Of a DNA stretch of 64,000 bases, positions 55,191 to 62,985 are shown piece by piece. The notes beneath the pieces were generated by a model, which saw nothing but the letters and a program-made list of their open reading frames with translations, searched no databases and was not told the DNA's origin. The translations under genes and the position numbers were made by a program. Position 1 is the stretch's first letter. The number at the start of each line of letters is the position of its first letter. Source of the stretch: Burkholderiales bacterium JOSHI_001 (GTDB lineage Bacteria; Pseudomonadota; Gammaproteobacteria; Burkholderiales; Burkholderiaceae_C); assembly GCA_000244995.1 (NCBI GenBank), contig CM001438.1:2566090-2630089 (forward strand). Reading direction: 5' to 3'.

Positions 55191-56211
55191 TCAAAAGGGG
55201 CGCAGGGATTGAGCACACTCAATGACACATAGAGGACTCTGCGGGTTCTTTCAGCAGCCGTGACCGTTCGGCGCGAGCCCTAAGATTCGGCAGACTGGCG
55301 AACTGGCCGTGGAGATGGACTTTCCATTAGGAGAAGTCAATGGACGAGGTAGTTCACGTCCGGTTGATCTCGTTTGCCGCGGGCTGGGCCGACTGTGGCT
55401 TTGGCAGAGGATTGAGTTTCCCCGCGATGTACTGGCGGAGGTCACACCGTGGCGGTCTGCTTCTCGGTCGTAGATCGAAGTTGCGGTGAACCTGGCCACG
55501 GCACAATAATCTCCAGCGATTGTCCGCCTCCCTCCCGATGTGCACCCTCCGCTGCGAGACAACCATCGCTCCTTTGCTCCCTCCTGTCTCTGCTCGGGCA
55601 CGACCGGCGGGTTCCCGACAACGAGATCAGGACGATGCACGTCTCTTCAGGGTCGGTCGCGCATGTCCGTCCAAGGGCGAAGCAGTCGGCCGCGCTTTTT
55701 GGGGAAACAGGCCTGATGCTTATGTCCGCCGTAAGTTGTAGAGCCGACCTTCGAGCAGCGACCGACCGCAGGGCGGAACTACCGCTTAGCGCCAGTCAGC
55801 GTGAATTCGATGGGCGGAGGCGTCCGACTGCAACCGCTGCAGTGCAGATCTTCAGCAGCGGTTTCCACCACAACGTCCAAAGGGCGTCCGCCGCTACGCG
55901 CCGCCGGGCTGTTGCGCTGCGCGTCGAGCCGCCGGACCCTGGCCGCCGTCTCGCCCCTTCGGGCTGCCATCCCATGACGCAGCCCGGCCCGGCCGGCGCA
56001 GCCGGCATTCACACCCTTGGTGTTGTGGCGTGCGGGGGGGGGGAGGCTTGCCTGGTCGCCCCACGCTACCACGCCGGTCTCGCCCTCAAGGTCTTCGCGC
56101 TTGGCGTGGCAAGCGCTTGCGGCCTGCGGCCGTCTTCGAACCCTGATGGCTGCGCTGCGCCGTGGTGCTTCGGTCTCGGGCAATCCCGCCCGATTTCGAC
56201 CGGAGTTCAAC
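55191..56211. other. Intergenic region, no convincing gene
   Basis: About 1 kb between the protease gene and the RadC-like gene. Frames are short or shadow-like and lack family motifs. The right part (55860-56190) is GC-rich leader sequence with a run of ten G (56034-56043). The left part may hold old element remnants, which I could not assign. Confidence 0.5.
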
Positions 56212-56730
56212 ATGTCGTCTTCCCCTGCATGCATTGACCGTGTTTCGTCGAACGCGCTGCTCGTGCGCGATGTTGATGGCCAGTACCGTCCGGCCAGTAC
56301 CGACGAAGTGCTGCGCGGCGCGCGCCGTGTGCTCGCCACGCGGGTGCGCCGGGGCGCCACGATGTCTTCGCCCGAGGCCGTCAAGGACTACCTGCGCGTG
56401 ACTTTGGGTGTGCTGGAGTACGAAGTGTTCGCCGTTCTCTTTCTGGACGCGCAGCATCGCATCCTGGCGCTGCAGGAGATGTTCCGCGGTACCTTGACCC
56501 AGACATCGGTGTTCCCGCGTGAAGTGGTCAAGCAAGCTCTGGCGCTGAACGCCGGGGCTGTTGTCCTGGCCCACAACCACCCCAGTGGCGTGGCTGAGCC
56601 CAGTCGTGCCGATGAGTTCCTGACGCAGACGCTGCGGACGACGCTTCAATTGGTGGACGTGCGCGTGCTGGACCACTTCGTGGTTGCAGGCCCGGACCTG
56701 GTGAGTTTTTCCGAACGCGGTCTGCTATGA
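56212..56730 (+). CDS. RadC-like JAB/MPN domain protein
   Basis: A 172-residue protein; ATG 56212 has SD GGAG. It carries the JAMM motif [14 protein letters not shown] (HxH...S..D) and [19 protein letters not shown]. This short RadC type (without HhH) is typical of integrative elements and plasmids, where it is often called 'DNA repair protein RadC'. The JAMM fold is a metal-dependent hydrolase; the real substrate is unknown. It is the first gene of the mobile backbone. Confidence 0.93.
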   Translation: MSSSPACIDRVSSNALLVRDVDGQYRPASTDEVLRGARRVLATRVRRGATMSSPEAVKDYLRVTLGVLEYEVFAVLFLDAQHRILALQEMFRGTLTQTSVFPREVVKQALALNAGAVVLAHNHPSGVAEPSRADEFLTQTLRTTLQLVDVRVLDHFVVAGPDLVSFSERGLL

Positions 56731-56735
56731 CCGCT

Positions 56736-56765
56736 TGGGGCGGTGCCTGGCACCGCCCCATTCTT
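56736..56765 (+). terminator. Rho-independent terminator after the RadC-like gene
   Basis: Perfect 11-bp stem TGGGGCGGTGC / GCACCGCCCCA with a three-base loop, starting six bases after the stop and followed by TTCTTCCT. Confidence 0.75.
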
Positions 56766-57319
56766 CCTCGCTGCTTCACGACCCGCAGGTCGATTCGATT
56801 CTTTGTCGCCTGGATGCCGTGACCTGGCCGTTGTGTCGGCCGCATCGACTTCGTCGTGATCAGCTCCGCCCGACTCGCCCGCCGCGCCAGTCGCTGCCCT
56901 TCGGGCAGCTTGGTGTCACGCCGGCCGCAGGGCCGCCGGGCATCGTGTCCGTGGGCGGGCCCGTGGTGGCCGCAGCCGTCGCGCCAGGGGTCCTGTCACG
57001 CCGGCTGCTTGGCCCAGGCCCTCTTTGAAATCCGGGCCGTCGACGCCGGTGTGACCCACCGCGCTCCCCCCACAAGCCCCCGTCGGTTCGCGAGGGGGAC
57101 TTGTGGGGGGATCTTTCAGCGGTGGGCCGGGTGACCGGCTCATCGCTTCGGCTGCTTGAGCCCACCCATCCCCCGGCCCCTTCCCTGAGGGAAGGGGTGC
57201 AACAGCCGCCCCACCCCCCGCCCGCCCCAGGGCGGGTGCGAGGAAGTCCGAGCGAGAGGATCAACTTTCAGGGTTTCCGGATCGGGGCCCGGTTGGTCCA
57301 TCTCGACAAGGAGTTCACC
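56766..57319. other. Long leader upstream of the SSB gene with strong hairpins
   Basis: About 550 bases without a supported gene. A long stem (arms 57066-57081 and 57094-57110, one bulged A, loop about 12 bases) is followed by ATCTTTC. A second stem-loop CCCCTTCCC / GGGAAGGGG lies at 57177-57197. They may terminate upstream transcription or control the SSB operon. Confidence 0.5.
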
Positions 57320-57802
57320 ATGGCCAACGTTCAAGTTTTCCAACGTCACGCCCACCTGGCCGGCGCGGTCAAGCTGGAGTTCGTCAACGGCCGCGAAGGC
57401 AAGGTTGCCAAGGCCGTGCTCACCGCCATCAGCAACAGCCGGCGTGGTTCCGGCGACGCGCGCGAGGAGGAGGCCACCGCGATCCAGTGGACGCTGTGGG
57501 GCAAGCAGGCCGAGAACGCGGCCGAGTACCTGGGCAAGGGTTCGCACGTGAACATCGTGGGCCGAGTGCGCAACAACAACTACGAGAAGGACGGCGAAAC
57601 CGTCTACGGCATGGCCTTCACGGCCGAGGAAATCGACTACCTGGACAGCCGTGCCGAGAGCGAAGCGCGCCGCGCCCGAGGTGACGAACCCGACGGCGCC
57701 GCCGGCAACCACCCGGGCCAAGGCGAGCAGCCCGCCGCGCCTGCAGCCAGCCGCAGCCCCAAGGCCCGCAGCCCGCGCCAGCCGGCACGCGCCAGCGCCT
57801 GA
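57320..57802 (+). CDS. ssb: Single-stranded DNA-binding protein
   Basis: A 160-residue protein with SD AAGGAG. The OB-fold shows in EFVNGREGKVAKAVLTAISN, IQWTLWGKQAENAAEYLGKG and HVNIVGRVRNNNYEKDGETV, all SSB-like. The C-terminal third is an Ala/Pro/Arg-rich linker, and the usual acidic tail tip (DDxIPF) is absent. Element-encoded SSBs protect single strands during transfer. It precedes the DUF932 gene and follows the long leader. Interaction with host SSB partners is doubtful without the acidic tip. Confidence 0.85.
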   Translation: MANVQVFQRHAHLAGAVKLEFVNGREGKVAKAVLTAISNSRRGSGDAREEEATAIQWTLWGKQAENAAEYLGKGSHVNIVGRVRNNNYEKDGETVYGMAFTAEEIDYLDSRAESEARRARGDEPDGAAGNHPGQGEQPAAPAASRSPKARSPRQPARASA

Positions 57803-57871
57803 CAGCCACCCAGGCCGGCCGCGCGGTGCGCCCCGGCCGCTTCCAATCATTCACGATCGAAGGAAATCACC

Positions 57872-58741
57872 ATGTACTCGACCACTCCCACCCTGACCAC
57901 GCGTTTTGCCCGCAACACCCGCGTGCTGCGCGCTGAACAGCCGCTGAACGAAGACCAGATGCGCGCCTCGGCGCCGTCCATCTTTGCCGAGGGCAAGCAC
58001 GCCAGCCGCTCCGAGCGCTACACCTACATCCCCACCATCCAGGTGCTGCGCGGCCTGCGCAAGGAGGGCTTCGAGCCCTTCATGGTGGCGCAGGGGCAAA
58101 GCCGCGTGGAAGGCAAGGCCGAGTTCACCAAGCACATGATCCGCATGCGCCATGCGGGCCAGGTGCTGGCCCGGCCGGAGGCGAATGAAATCATCCTGAT
58201 CAACAGCCACGACGGCGCCAGCGCCTACCAGATGCTGGCCGGCATGTTCCGCTTTGTCTGCTGCAACGGCCTGGTGGTGGGCCAGGTGGTGGACGACATC
58301 CGCATCCCGCACAAGGGCAACATCCAGGGGGAGGTGATCGAAGGTGCCTTCCGCGTGCTGGACGAGTTCGAAGCGGTGGGCGAGCACACCGAGGCCATGA
58401 AGGCGTTGCAGCTGGCCCCGCCCGAAGAAATGGCGTTTGCCACCGCCGCGCTGGCGCTGCGTTTTGGTGACCGCACGGTGGAGGAGGGCGGTGGCCACCA
58501 GCCCGCACCCGTCACGGCCGAGCAGTTGATTGAAGCGCGCCGGCCCGAAGACCTGGGCCACAGCCTGTGGACCACCTTCCAGCGGGTGCAGGAAAACGTG
58601 CTGCGCGGGGGCCAGCCCGGTCGCAGCGCGCAAGGCCGGCGCATCCACACCCGGCCGGTGGGCAGCATCGACCGCGGGGTCAGCCTGAACCGCGCGTTGT
58701 GGATGTTGGCCGAGGAAATGCGCAAGCTGAAGGCGGCATAG
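57872..58741 (+). CDS. DUF932 plasmid/phage-type protein
   Basis: A 289-residue protein with SD GAAGGAAA. Motifs include FAEGKHASRSERYTYIPTIQ, GFEPFMVAQGQSRVEGKAEF and FRFVCCNGLVVGQVVDD, typical of DUF932 (plasmid/phage-like protein TIGR03299). The family is common on plasmids and ICEs and has no proven activity. It follows SSB closely, so it is likely in the same operon. Confidence 0.9.
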   Translation: MYSTTPTLTTRFARNTRVLRAEQPLNEDQMRASAPSIFAEGKHASRSERYTYIPTIQVLRGLRKEGFEPFMVAQGQSRVEGKAEFTKHMIRMRHAGQVLARPEANEIILINSHDGASAYQMLAGMFRFVCCNGLVVGQVVDDIRIPHKGNIQGEVIEGAFRVLDEFEAVGEHTEAMKALQLAPPEEMAFATAALALRFGDRTVEEGGGHQPAPVTAEQLIEARRPEDLGHSLWTTFQRVQENVLRGGQPGRSAQGRRIHTRPVGSIDRGVSLNRALWMLAEEMRKLKAA

Positions 58742-59030
58742 CCGCTGCGTTGATCGGCCCGGCGATGATTCTTCGCTGAATTTCATCGCCAATGCCGCCG
58801 CGCGCCAGCCCGATCATGGGCCTGGCGCGCGTTCGCTTGGCGCATGGGCCTGAAAAATGCCGCGCTCGCCGGCCTTCACTGCGTTGCGGCCGGCTCGCGC
58901 GGCCCGGCGCCTGCCCATCCAGGGCAGGGCGGCCGGGCAGACGTTGAGAAGGCCACCCCTGTGCAGCTTCACCCCGCGTGCCCACCTGGCGGGCCGGTGC
59001 CTGGGCTTCGCGATCACAGGAGTGCACTCC

Positions 59031-59888
59031 ATGAAGACATTGGTTCTGTGCAACCAGAAAGGCGGCGTGGGCAAGACCGCCGTGGCCACGCTGCTGGCGC
59101 ACTGGCTGGCCCAGCACGGGCGTCGCGTGCTGGCCGTGGACCTGGACCACCAGGGCAACTTCACCAAACCGCTGCGTCTGTCCGGCCGCGTGGTGTCCAC
59201 CCCCTACGGGGCCGACACGCTGCTGACCGCCGGCCCGCAGGCGCTGCCGGCCCAGCCCTTCGTGCTGGTGCACGGCGACCGCAGCCTGCTGGGCCTGGAA
59301 CGCCAGCCGGCCCTGCACACGCCCTTTGCGCGCAACTTCAGGGCCTTCCTGGCCGCGGCCGACCGGGCCTTCGACGTGTGCGTGGTGGACACCAACCCCA
59401 ACCCCGACATCCGCGTCATCGCCGCGCTGGCGTCGGCCGACTTCGTGTTGTCGCCCATCCAGCTGAACCAGGAGGCGATGGACGGCGTGAGCGGGCTGCT
59501 GAACCACGAACGCGTGGGCCTTCGCAAGATCAAGGCGGTGTTGAATTCCAAGCTGTGCCTGCTGGGCCTGCTGCCCACCCTGGTGGAGCCCAACCCCTTC
59601 CAGCGCGCCAACTTCCTGCAGGTGGTGCAGCAGTACCACCCGATGATGATTCGCCTGGGCAGCGGCCCGGGCGCCATAGCGTCCATTCCGCGCCGGTCCT
59701 GCATTGCCGAGGCGCAGGCCGAAGGGGCAGTGCTGTGGGAAATGAAGAAGACGGCCGCGCGCGACGCCTGGCGCGAGATGGAACCCAGCATCGCCCACAT
59801 TGGCAAGCTGGTGTGCCCGCCGCCCGCCAGCGCGGCCACCGCCACCACCCCCGCCACCCAGGAGGCCCACCATGACGCTGAAGCTTGA
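59031..59888 (+). CDS. parA: ParA-type partition ATPase
   Basis: A 285-residue protein beginning MKTLVLCNQKGGVGKTAVAT, with the deviant Walker A (KGGVGKT). VLAVDLDHQGNFTKPL (Walker A') and VCVVDTNPNP follow. It drives DNA partition together with ParB on nucleoid DNA. It has no N-terminal HTH, so it is a type Ib-like or chromosomal-type short ParA. The 3' end overlaps parB. SD AGGAG is present. The partition pair shows that the element was, or is, plasmid-like. Confidence 0.93.
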   Translation: MKTLVLCNQKGGVGKTAVATLLAHWLAQHGRRVLAVDLDHQGNFTKPLRLSGRVVSTPYGADTLLTAGPQALPAQPFVLVHGDRSLLGLERQPALHTPFARNFRAFLAAADRAFDVCVVDTNPNPDIRVIAALASADFVLSPIQLNQEAMDGVSGLLNHERVGLRKIKAVLNSKLCLLGLLPTLVEPNPFQRANFLQVVQQYHPMMIRLGSGPGAIASIPRRSCIAEAQAEGAVLWEMKKTAARDAWREMEPSIAHIGKLVCPPPASAATATTPATQEAHHDAEA

Positions 59889-60810
59889 CGACCTGGCGGC
59901 CCTGGACGCGCCCAGCCTGAACAGCCCCGGCCTGCCGATGCTGGTGCCGGTGAACGCCATCACCGAAGACCCGGACCAGCCCCGGCACGAGTTCGACACC
60001 AACGCGTTGCAGGAACTGGCCGCCACCATCCGAGAACGCGGCGTTCGCCAGCCCATCTCGGTTCGCCCGCACCTGCAACAGGCCGGCCGCTGGCTGTTGA
60101 ACTTCGGCGCCCGGCGCCTGCGGGCTTCCATCCTGGCGGGCCTGACCGAGATTCCCGCCTTCATCGACACCACGGCCGACAGCTACGACCAGGTGCTGGA
60201 AAACGAACAGCGCGAAGGCCTGAAGCCGCTGGAGCTGGCCCTGTTCATCCAGAAGCGCCTGGCCCGTGGCGAGAGCCAGTCCGACATTGCCAAGCGCCTG
60301 GGCAAGAGCCGCCAGTGGGTGACCCTGGCCACCGCCCTGATTGAAGCGCCGGACTGGTTGATGGACGCCTACCGCCAGGGCCGCTGCCGGGGCCTGACCG
60401 AGCTGTACGAACTGCGCCGCCTGCACGGCGACCACCCCGAGCACGTGCAGGCCTGGGCCGGCGCCACGGACACCATCACCCGCGAACGCCTGGTGGCCTT
60501 GAAGGGCGAACTGACCGAGCGGGACGCTGCCTTGGTGCCCGCCGCACGGCCCAGCGCCACCACACCCGCGGCACAGGACCCGGCGGCGACCAGTGATGAA
60601 GCACCCGCACGCGCCACGGGCCAGCGCGTGCCACGGCACCAGCAGACCAACCAGCGCATCCACGTTGAATTCGACGGCCAGGACTTTCAGCTGGTGGTGA
60701 GCGTGGCGCCGCTGCAGGGTGGGCACCTGTACCTGCGCCCACTCAGCGGCGGGCCGCGGCGCCTGGCCCCGGCCGCCGCCATCAAGCTGCGTGGGTTCGT
60801 CGGCCGCTGA
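59872..60810 (+). CDS. parB: ParB-type partition protein
   Basis: A 312-residue protein starting at an ATG with SD GGAGG inside the 3' end of parA. The ParB N-terminal domain is clear: VNAITEDPDQPRHEFD, ELAATIRERGVRQPISVRP and RRLRASILAGLTEIPAF. The LENEQREGLKPLELALFIQK and SQSDIAKRLGKSRQWVTLAT segments give the HTH that binds parS. A C-terminal dimerisation region follows a Pro/Ala linker. Candidate binding sites lie directly downstream. Confidence 0.92.
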   Translation: MTLKLDDLAALDAPSLNSPGLPMLVPVNAITEDPDQPRHEFDTNALQELAATIRERGVRQPISVRPHLQQAGRWLLNFGARRLRASILAGLTEIPAFIDTTADSYDQVLENEQREGLKPLELALFIQKRLARGESQSDIAKRLGKSRQWVTLATALIEAPDWLMDAYRQGRCRGLTELYELRRLHGDHPEHVQAWAGATDTITRERLVALKGELTERDAALVPAARPSATTPAAQDPAATSDEAPARATGQRVPRHQQTNQRIHVEFDGQDFQLVVSVAPLQGGHLYLRPLSGGPRRLAPAAAIKLRGFVGR

Positions 60811-60814
60811 GGCC

Positions 60815-60915
60815 TTGTCAAGCTGCTTGACAACACGGGCGCCCCTTGCGGCGCCCGTGTTGCTTTGGGGCCCTGCATTTGCGGCGGTGGCTGCGCCTTG
60901 TCAAGCTGCTTGACA
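60815..60915. promoter_or_regulatory. Two palindromes, candidate parS/operator sites
   Basis: TTGTCAAGCTGCTTGACAA at 60815-60833 is a perfect 9-1-9 palindrome. TGTCAAGCTGCTTGACA at 60899-60915 repeats the 8-1-8 core. They flank the terminator and lie right after parB. They could be parS for the ParB encoded here or an operator of a local regulator. Confidence 0.6.
60832..60861 (+). terminator. Terminator hairpin after parB
   Basis: A perfect 12-bp stem AACACGGGCGCC / GGCGCCCGTGTT with loop CCTTGC, followed by GCTTT. It overlaps the end of the first palindrome by two bases. Confidence 0.6.
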
Positions 60916-60989
60916 GATGCGGCCCATGCACAGGTTCGCGATGATTTTTCGCCCGAAATCATCGGCAAGCTTGCCTCGATCCTGAACGA

Positions 60990-61040
60990 ATATGAAGACA
61001 GAGGTGAGTGCAGGATAGGCGCGGTGGCGCCGATGTCTGA
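60990..61040. other. Candidate oriT with RP4-like nick sequence
   Basis: GCAGGATAGG at 61010-61019 equals the RP4/IncP nick-region sequence (minus strand CCTATCCTG^C). The predicted nick lies on the minus strand between 61011 and 61010. A small inverted repeat (GGCGC-N4-GCGCC) borders it. Location just upstream of the mobC-like and relaxase genes is as expected for an oriT of MOBP type. Confidence 0.65.
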
Positions 61041-61069
61041 CACGCTTCGCCTGTCAGGAGAAACCGGCT

Positions 61070-61642
61070 ATGGCAACCCCGCCACGTGACCGCATCAGCG
61101 TTGACCTGCACGGCCTGAAGGCCGAGCTGTGCGAACGGTCGCAGGCCCTGGGCATGCAGCCGTCGGCCCTGGTGCGCACCCTGCTGGCGGACGCGCTGGA
61201 CCGGCCGGCGCCGGTGCCTGCGGGCCTGCCGCATCAGCGGCACGGGTCGGGCCATGCCGACCGCGTGCGCGTTTCACTGCGCATGGCGCGCGCCCAGGCC
61301 CAGGCCCTGTTCGAAGCGGCGCAGCGTGCCGGCCTGTCCCCAGGGGACCACGTCGCCGGTCTGGTGGCCGGCGTGCCGGTGCTGACGGGCAGCGGCCGGC
61401 GCGCCGACCACCTGGCCGCGCTGGTGGCGTCCAGCGCCGAGCTGTCGTCCTTCAGCCGGAACATCAACCACCTGACCAGCCTGCTGCGCCAGGGCGCCTT
61501 CCGCCCGGCCGAGGAATACCGGCCCATGCTCAACACCCTGGGTGCCGACGTGCGGCGGCACCTGGCACTGGCTGCGGGCGTGCTGGCCGACCTGCGCCCG
61601 CATGGCGTCGGGCCTGGCCATAGCCGAGCCACGGGCGTGTGA
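61070..61642 (+). CDS. MobC-like relaxosome accessory protein
   Basis: A 190-residue protein with SD AGGAG. An N-terminal ribbon-helix-helix-like part (DRISVDLHGLKAELCERSQA, PSALVRTLLADAL) precedes a MobC-like segment (ELSSFSRNINHLTSLLRQG). Such proteins bind oriT and help the relaxase open DNA. The gene lies between the candidate oriT and the relaxase gene. The family call is moderate. Confidence 0.7.
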   Translation: MATPPRDRISVDLHGLKAELCERSQALGMQPSALVRTLLADALDRPAPVPAGLPHQRHGSGHADRVRVSLRMARAQAQALFEAAQRAGLSPGDHVAGLVAGVPVLTGSGRRADHLAALVASSAELSSFSRNINHLTSLLRQGAFRPAEEYRPMLNTLGADVRRHLALAAGVLADLRPHGVGPGHSRATGV

Positions 61643-61658
61643 AACGAAGGAGTACGTC

Positions 61659-62624
61659 ATGACCCCGGCCCCCAACATCGACGGTGTGCTCATCCAATGG
61701 GGCGACCGGCTGTTCTACCCCGGCAACCGCATGGTTCGCGGGCAGGCCCAGCCCAAGCTGACCGGCCTGGCGGCCCAGCAGCGGGCCGCGGCCATTCGCC
61801 AGCGCATCGCGGCCACCGTGGTGCGGCGCGCGCCGCAGGTGATGGTGAAGGTGACTGGGGGAGGGCGGGGCATGAAGGCCATAGCCGCCCACTTCCGCTA
61901 CATCAGCAAGAACGGGCGGCTGGACATGGAGAACGAGCGGGGCGAAACGCTGCGCGGCAAGGACACCCTGCACGGCCTGGCCGACGACTGGCGCTTCGGC
62001 GGCACCCTGATCGACGAGCAGGGTTTCCGGCGCGAGGCCTTCAACATCATGCTGTCGATGCCGCGCGGCACCGACCCCCTGGCGGTGCAGCGCGCGGCGC
62101 GGGAATTTGCGAAGGCGGAACTGGCCGATCACAAGTACGTGATGGTGCTGCACGACCACCAGGCCAACCCGCATGTGCACATCAGTGTGCGGGCAGAGTC
62201 ACGGCACGGCCTGCGGTTGAATCCGCGCAAGGCGGACTTGCATCGGTGGCGGGAGACGTTTGCGGAGCGGCTGCGTGAGCAGGGCATTGATGCGGAAGCC
62301 ACCCGACAATCATCACGCGGCAGGCACCAGAACTACGAGGCGCTTTGGCGCATCAAGGCAGATCAGAACGGCCGGCTTCGCTACACAAATCTAGGTGTCA
62401 GGGGCAAACCTGGCGGATTGACGGCGCAATCCGAGGCGATCGAAGCCTGGCAGAAACTCCGCCAGGTCTTGTCGAAGTCAGCTCTCCACGGCGATCAAGA
62501 CCTTGCGCAATCGATCGGAAGGTACCTACAGGAAATGCCATCAATGCAGGCACTGGCAAGCCACGAACGAACTGGCAGCCGGCCAGTGCCCGGACAGAGA
62601 GACGACTCCAAGCGGGTACGCTGA
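61659..62624 (+). CDS. MOBP-type relaxase
   Basis: A 321-residue protein; ATG 61659 has SD AAGGAG. The relaxase HUH motif is at residues 163-175 (LHDHQANPHVHISVRAE). A MKAIAAHFRYISKNGRL segment, which can supply the catalytic Tyr, lies upstream. It nicks oriT, stays bound to the 5' end and pilots DNA into a host's conjugation machine. No VirD4/T4SS genes are visible, so the element would be mobilisable rather than self-transmissible. Length is short for this family; a lost C-terminal domain is possible. Confidence 0.85.
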   Translation: MTPAPNIDGVLIQWGDRLFYPGNRMVRGQAQPKLTGLAAQQRAAAIRQRIAATVVRRAPQVMVKVTGGGRGMKAIAAHFRYISKNGRLDMENERGETLRGKDTLHGLADDWRFGGTLIDEQGFRREAFNIMLSMPRGTDPLAVQRAAREFAKAELADHKYVMVLHDHQANPHVHISVRAESRHGLRLNPRKADLHRWRETFAERLREQGIDAEATRQSSRGRHQNYEALWRIKADQNGRLRYTNLGVRGKPGGLTAQSEAIEAWQKLRQVLSKSALHGDQDLAQSIGRYLQEMPSMQALASHERTGSRPVPGQRDDSKRVR

Positions 62625-62985
62625 GAGTCTCCCAGGAAGTCAAAGAAGCTTCAGCCACTCGAGATGCATTCAGACCCGATTTTTGACCGACACGATGGCA
62701 GCGTTGGTGCCAGTCAATCGAAAGTCCTTACTTTCAGCACGCGGTGCGAAAGCGGTCTTCGAAAGCGCCGAGTGATTCCCGTTGATGCCAGTGGCACGCG
62801 TCGCCAGGCCGTCACGCAGTTGCTGTTGCAGCAAATCTGGCGAAGGCCGACATGATCTTGCGGCGCGAAGGTGGGCTGGATCACGACCAGGATGGCGGGC
62901 AAACACACCTCCGCGAGCGCGATCGCACGGGCGGTTATATTTGACGAAAAGATCAGAAGAAGAGCAAACAGTGGAGGAACGGAGC
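62625..62985. other. Intergenic region, nothing recognised
   Basis: About 360 bases between the relaxase and the phosphoesterase genes. GC is lower towards the right. I see no family motif and no clear hairpin. It probably carries the promoter of the following gene. Confidence 0.5.

Noticed and set aside
56034-56043. Run of ten G as phase-variation tract
   Set aside because: It is not inside a supported gene and lies far from the RadC-like start. It may be chance or assembly noise.
55449-56237. Plus-strand gene of about 260 residues before the RadC-like gene
   Set aside because: Composition and start are shadow-like, and no domain or SD supports it.
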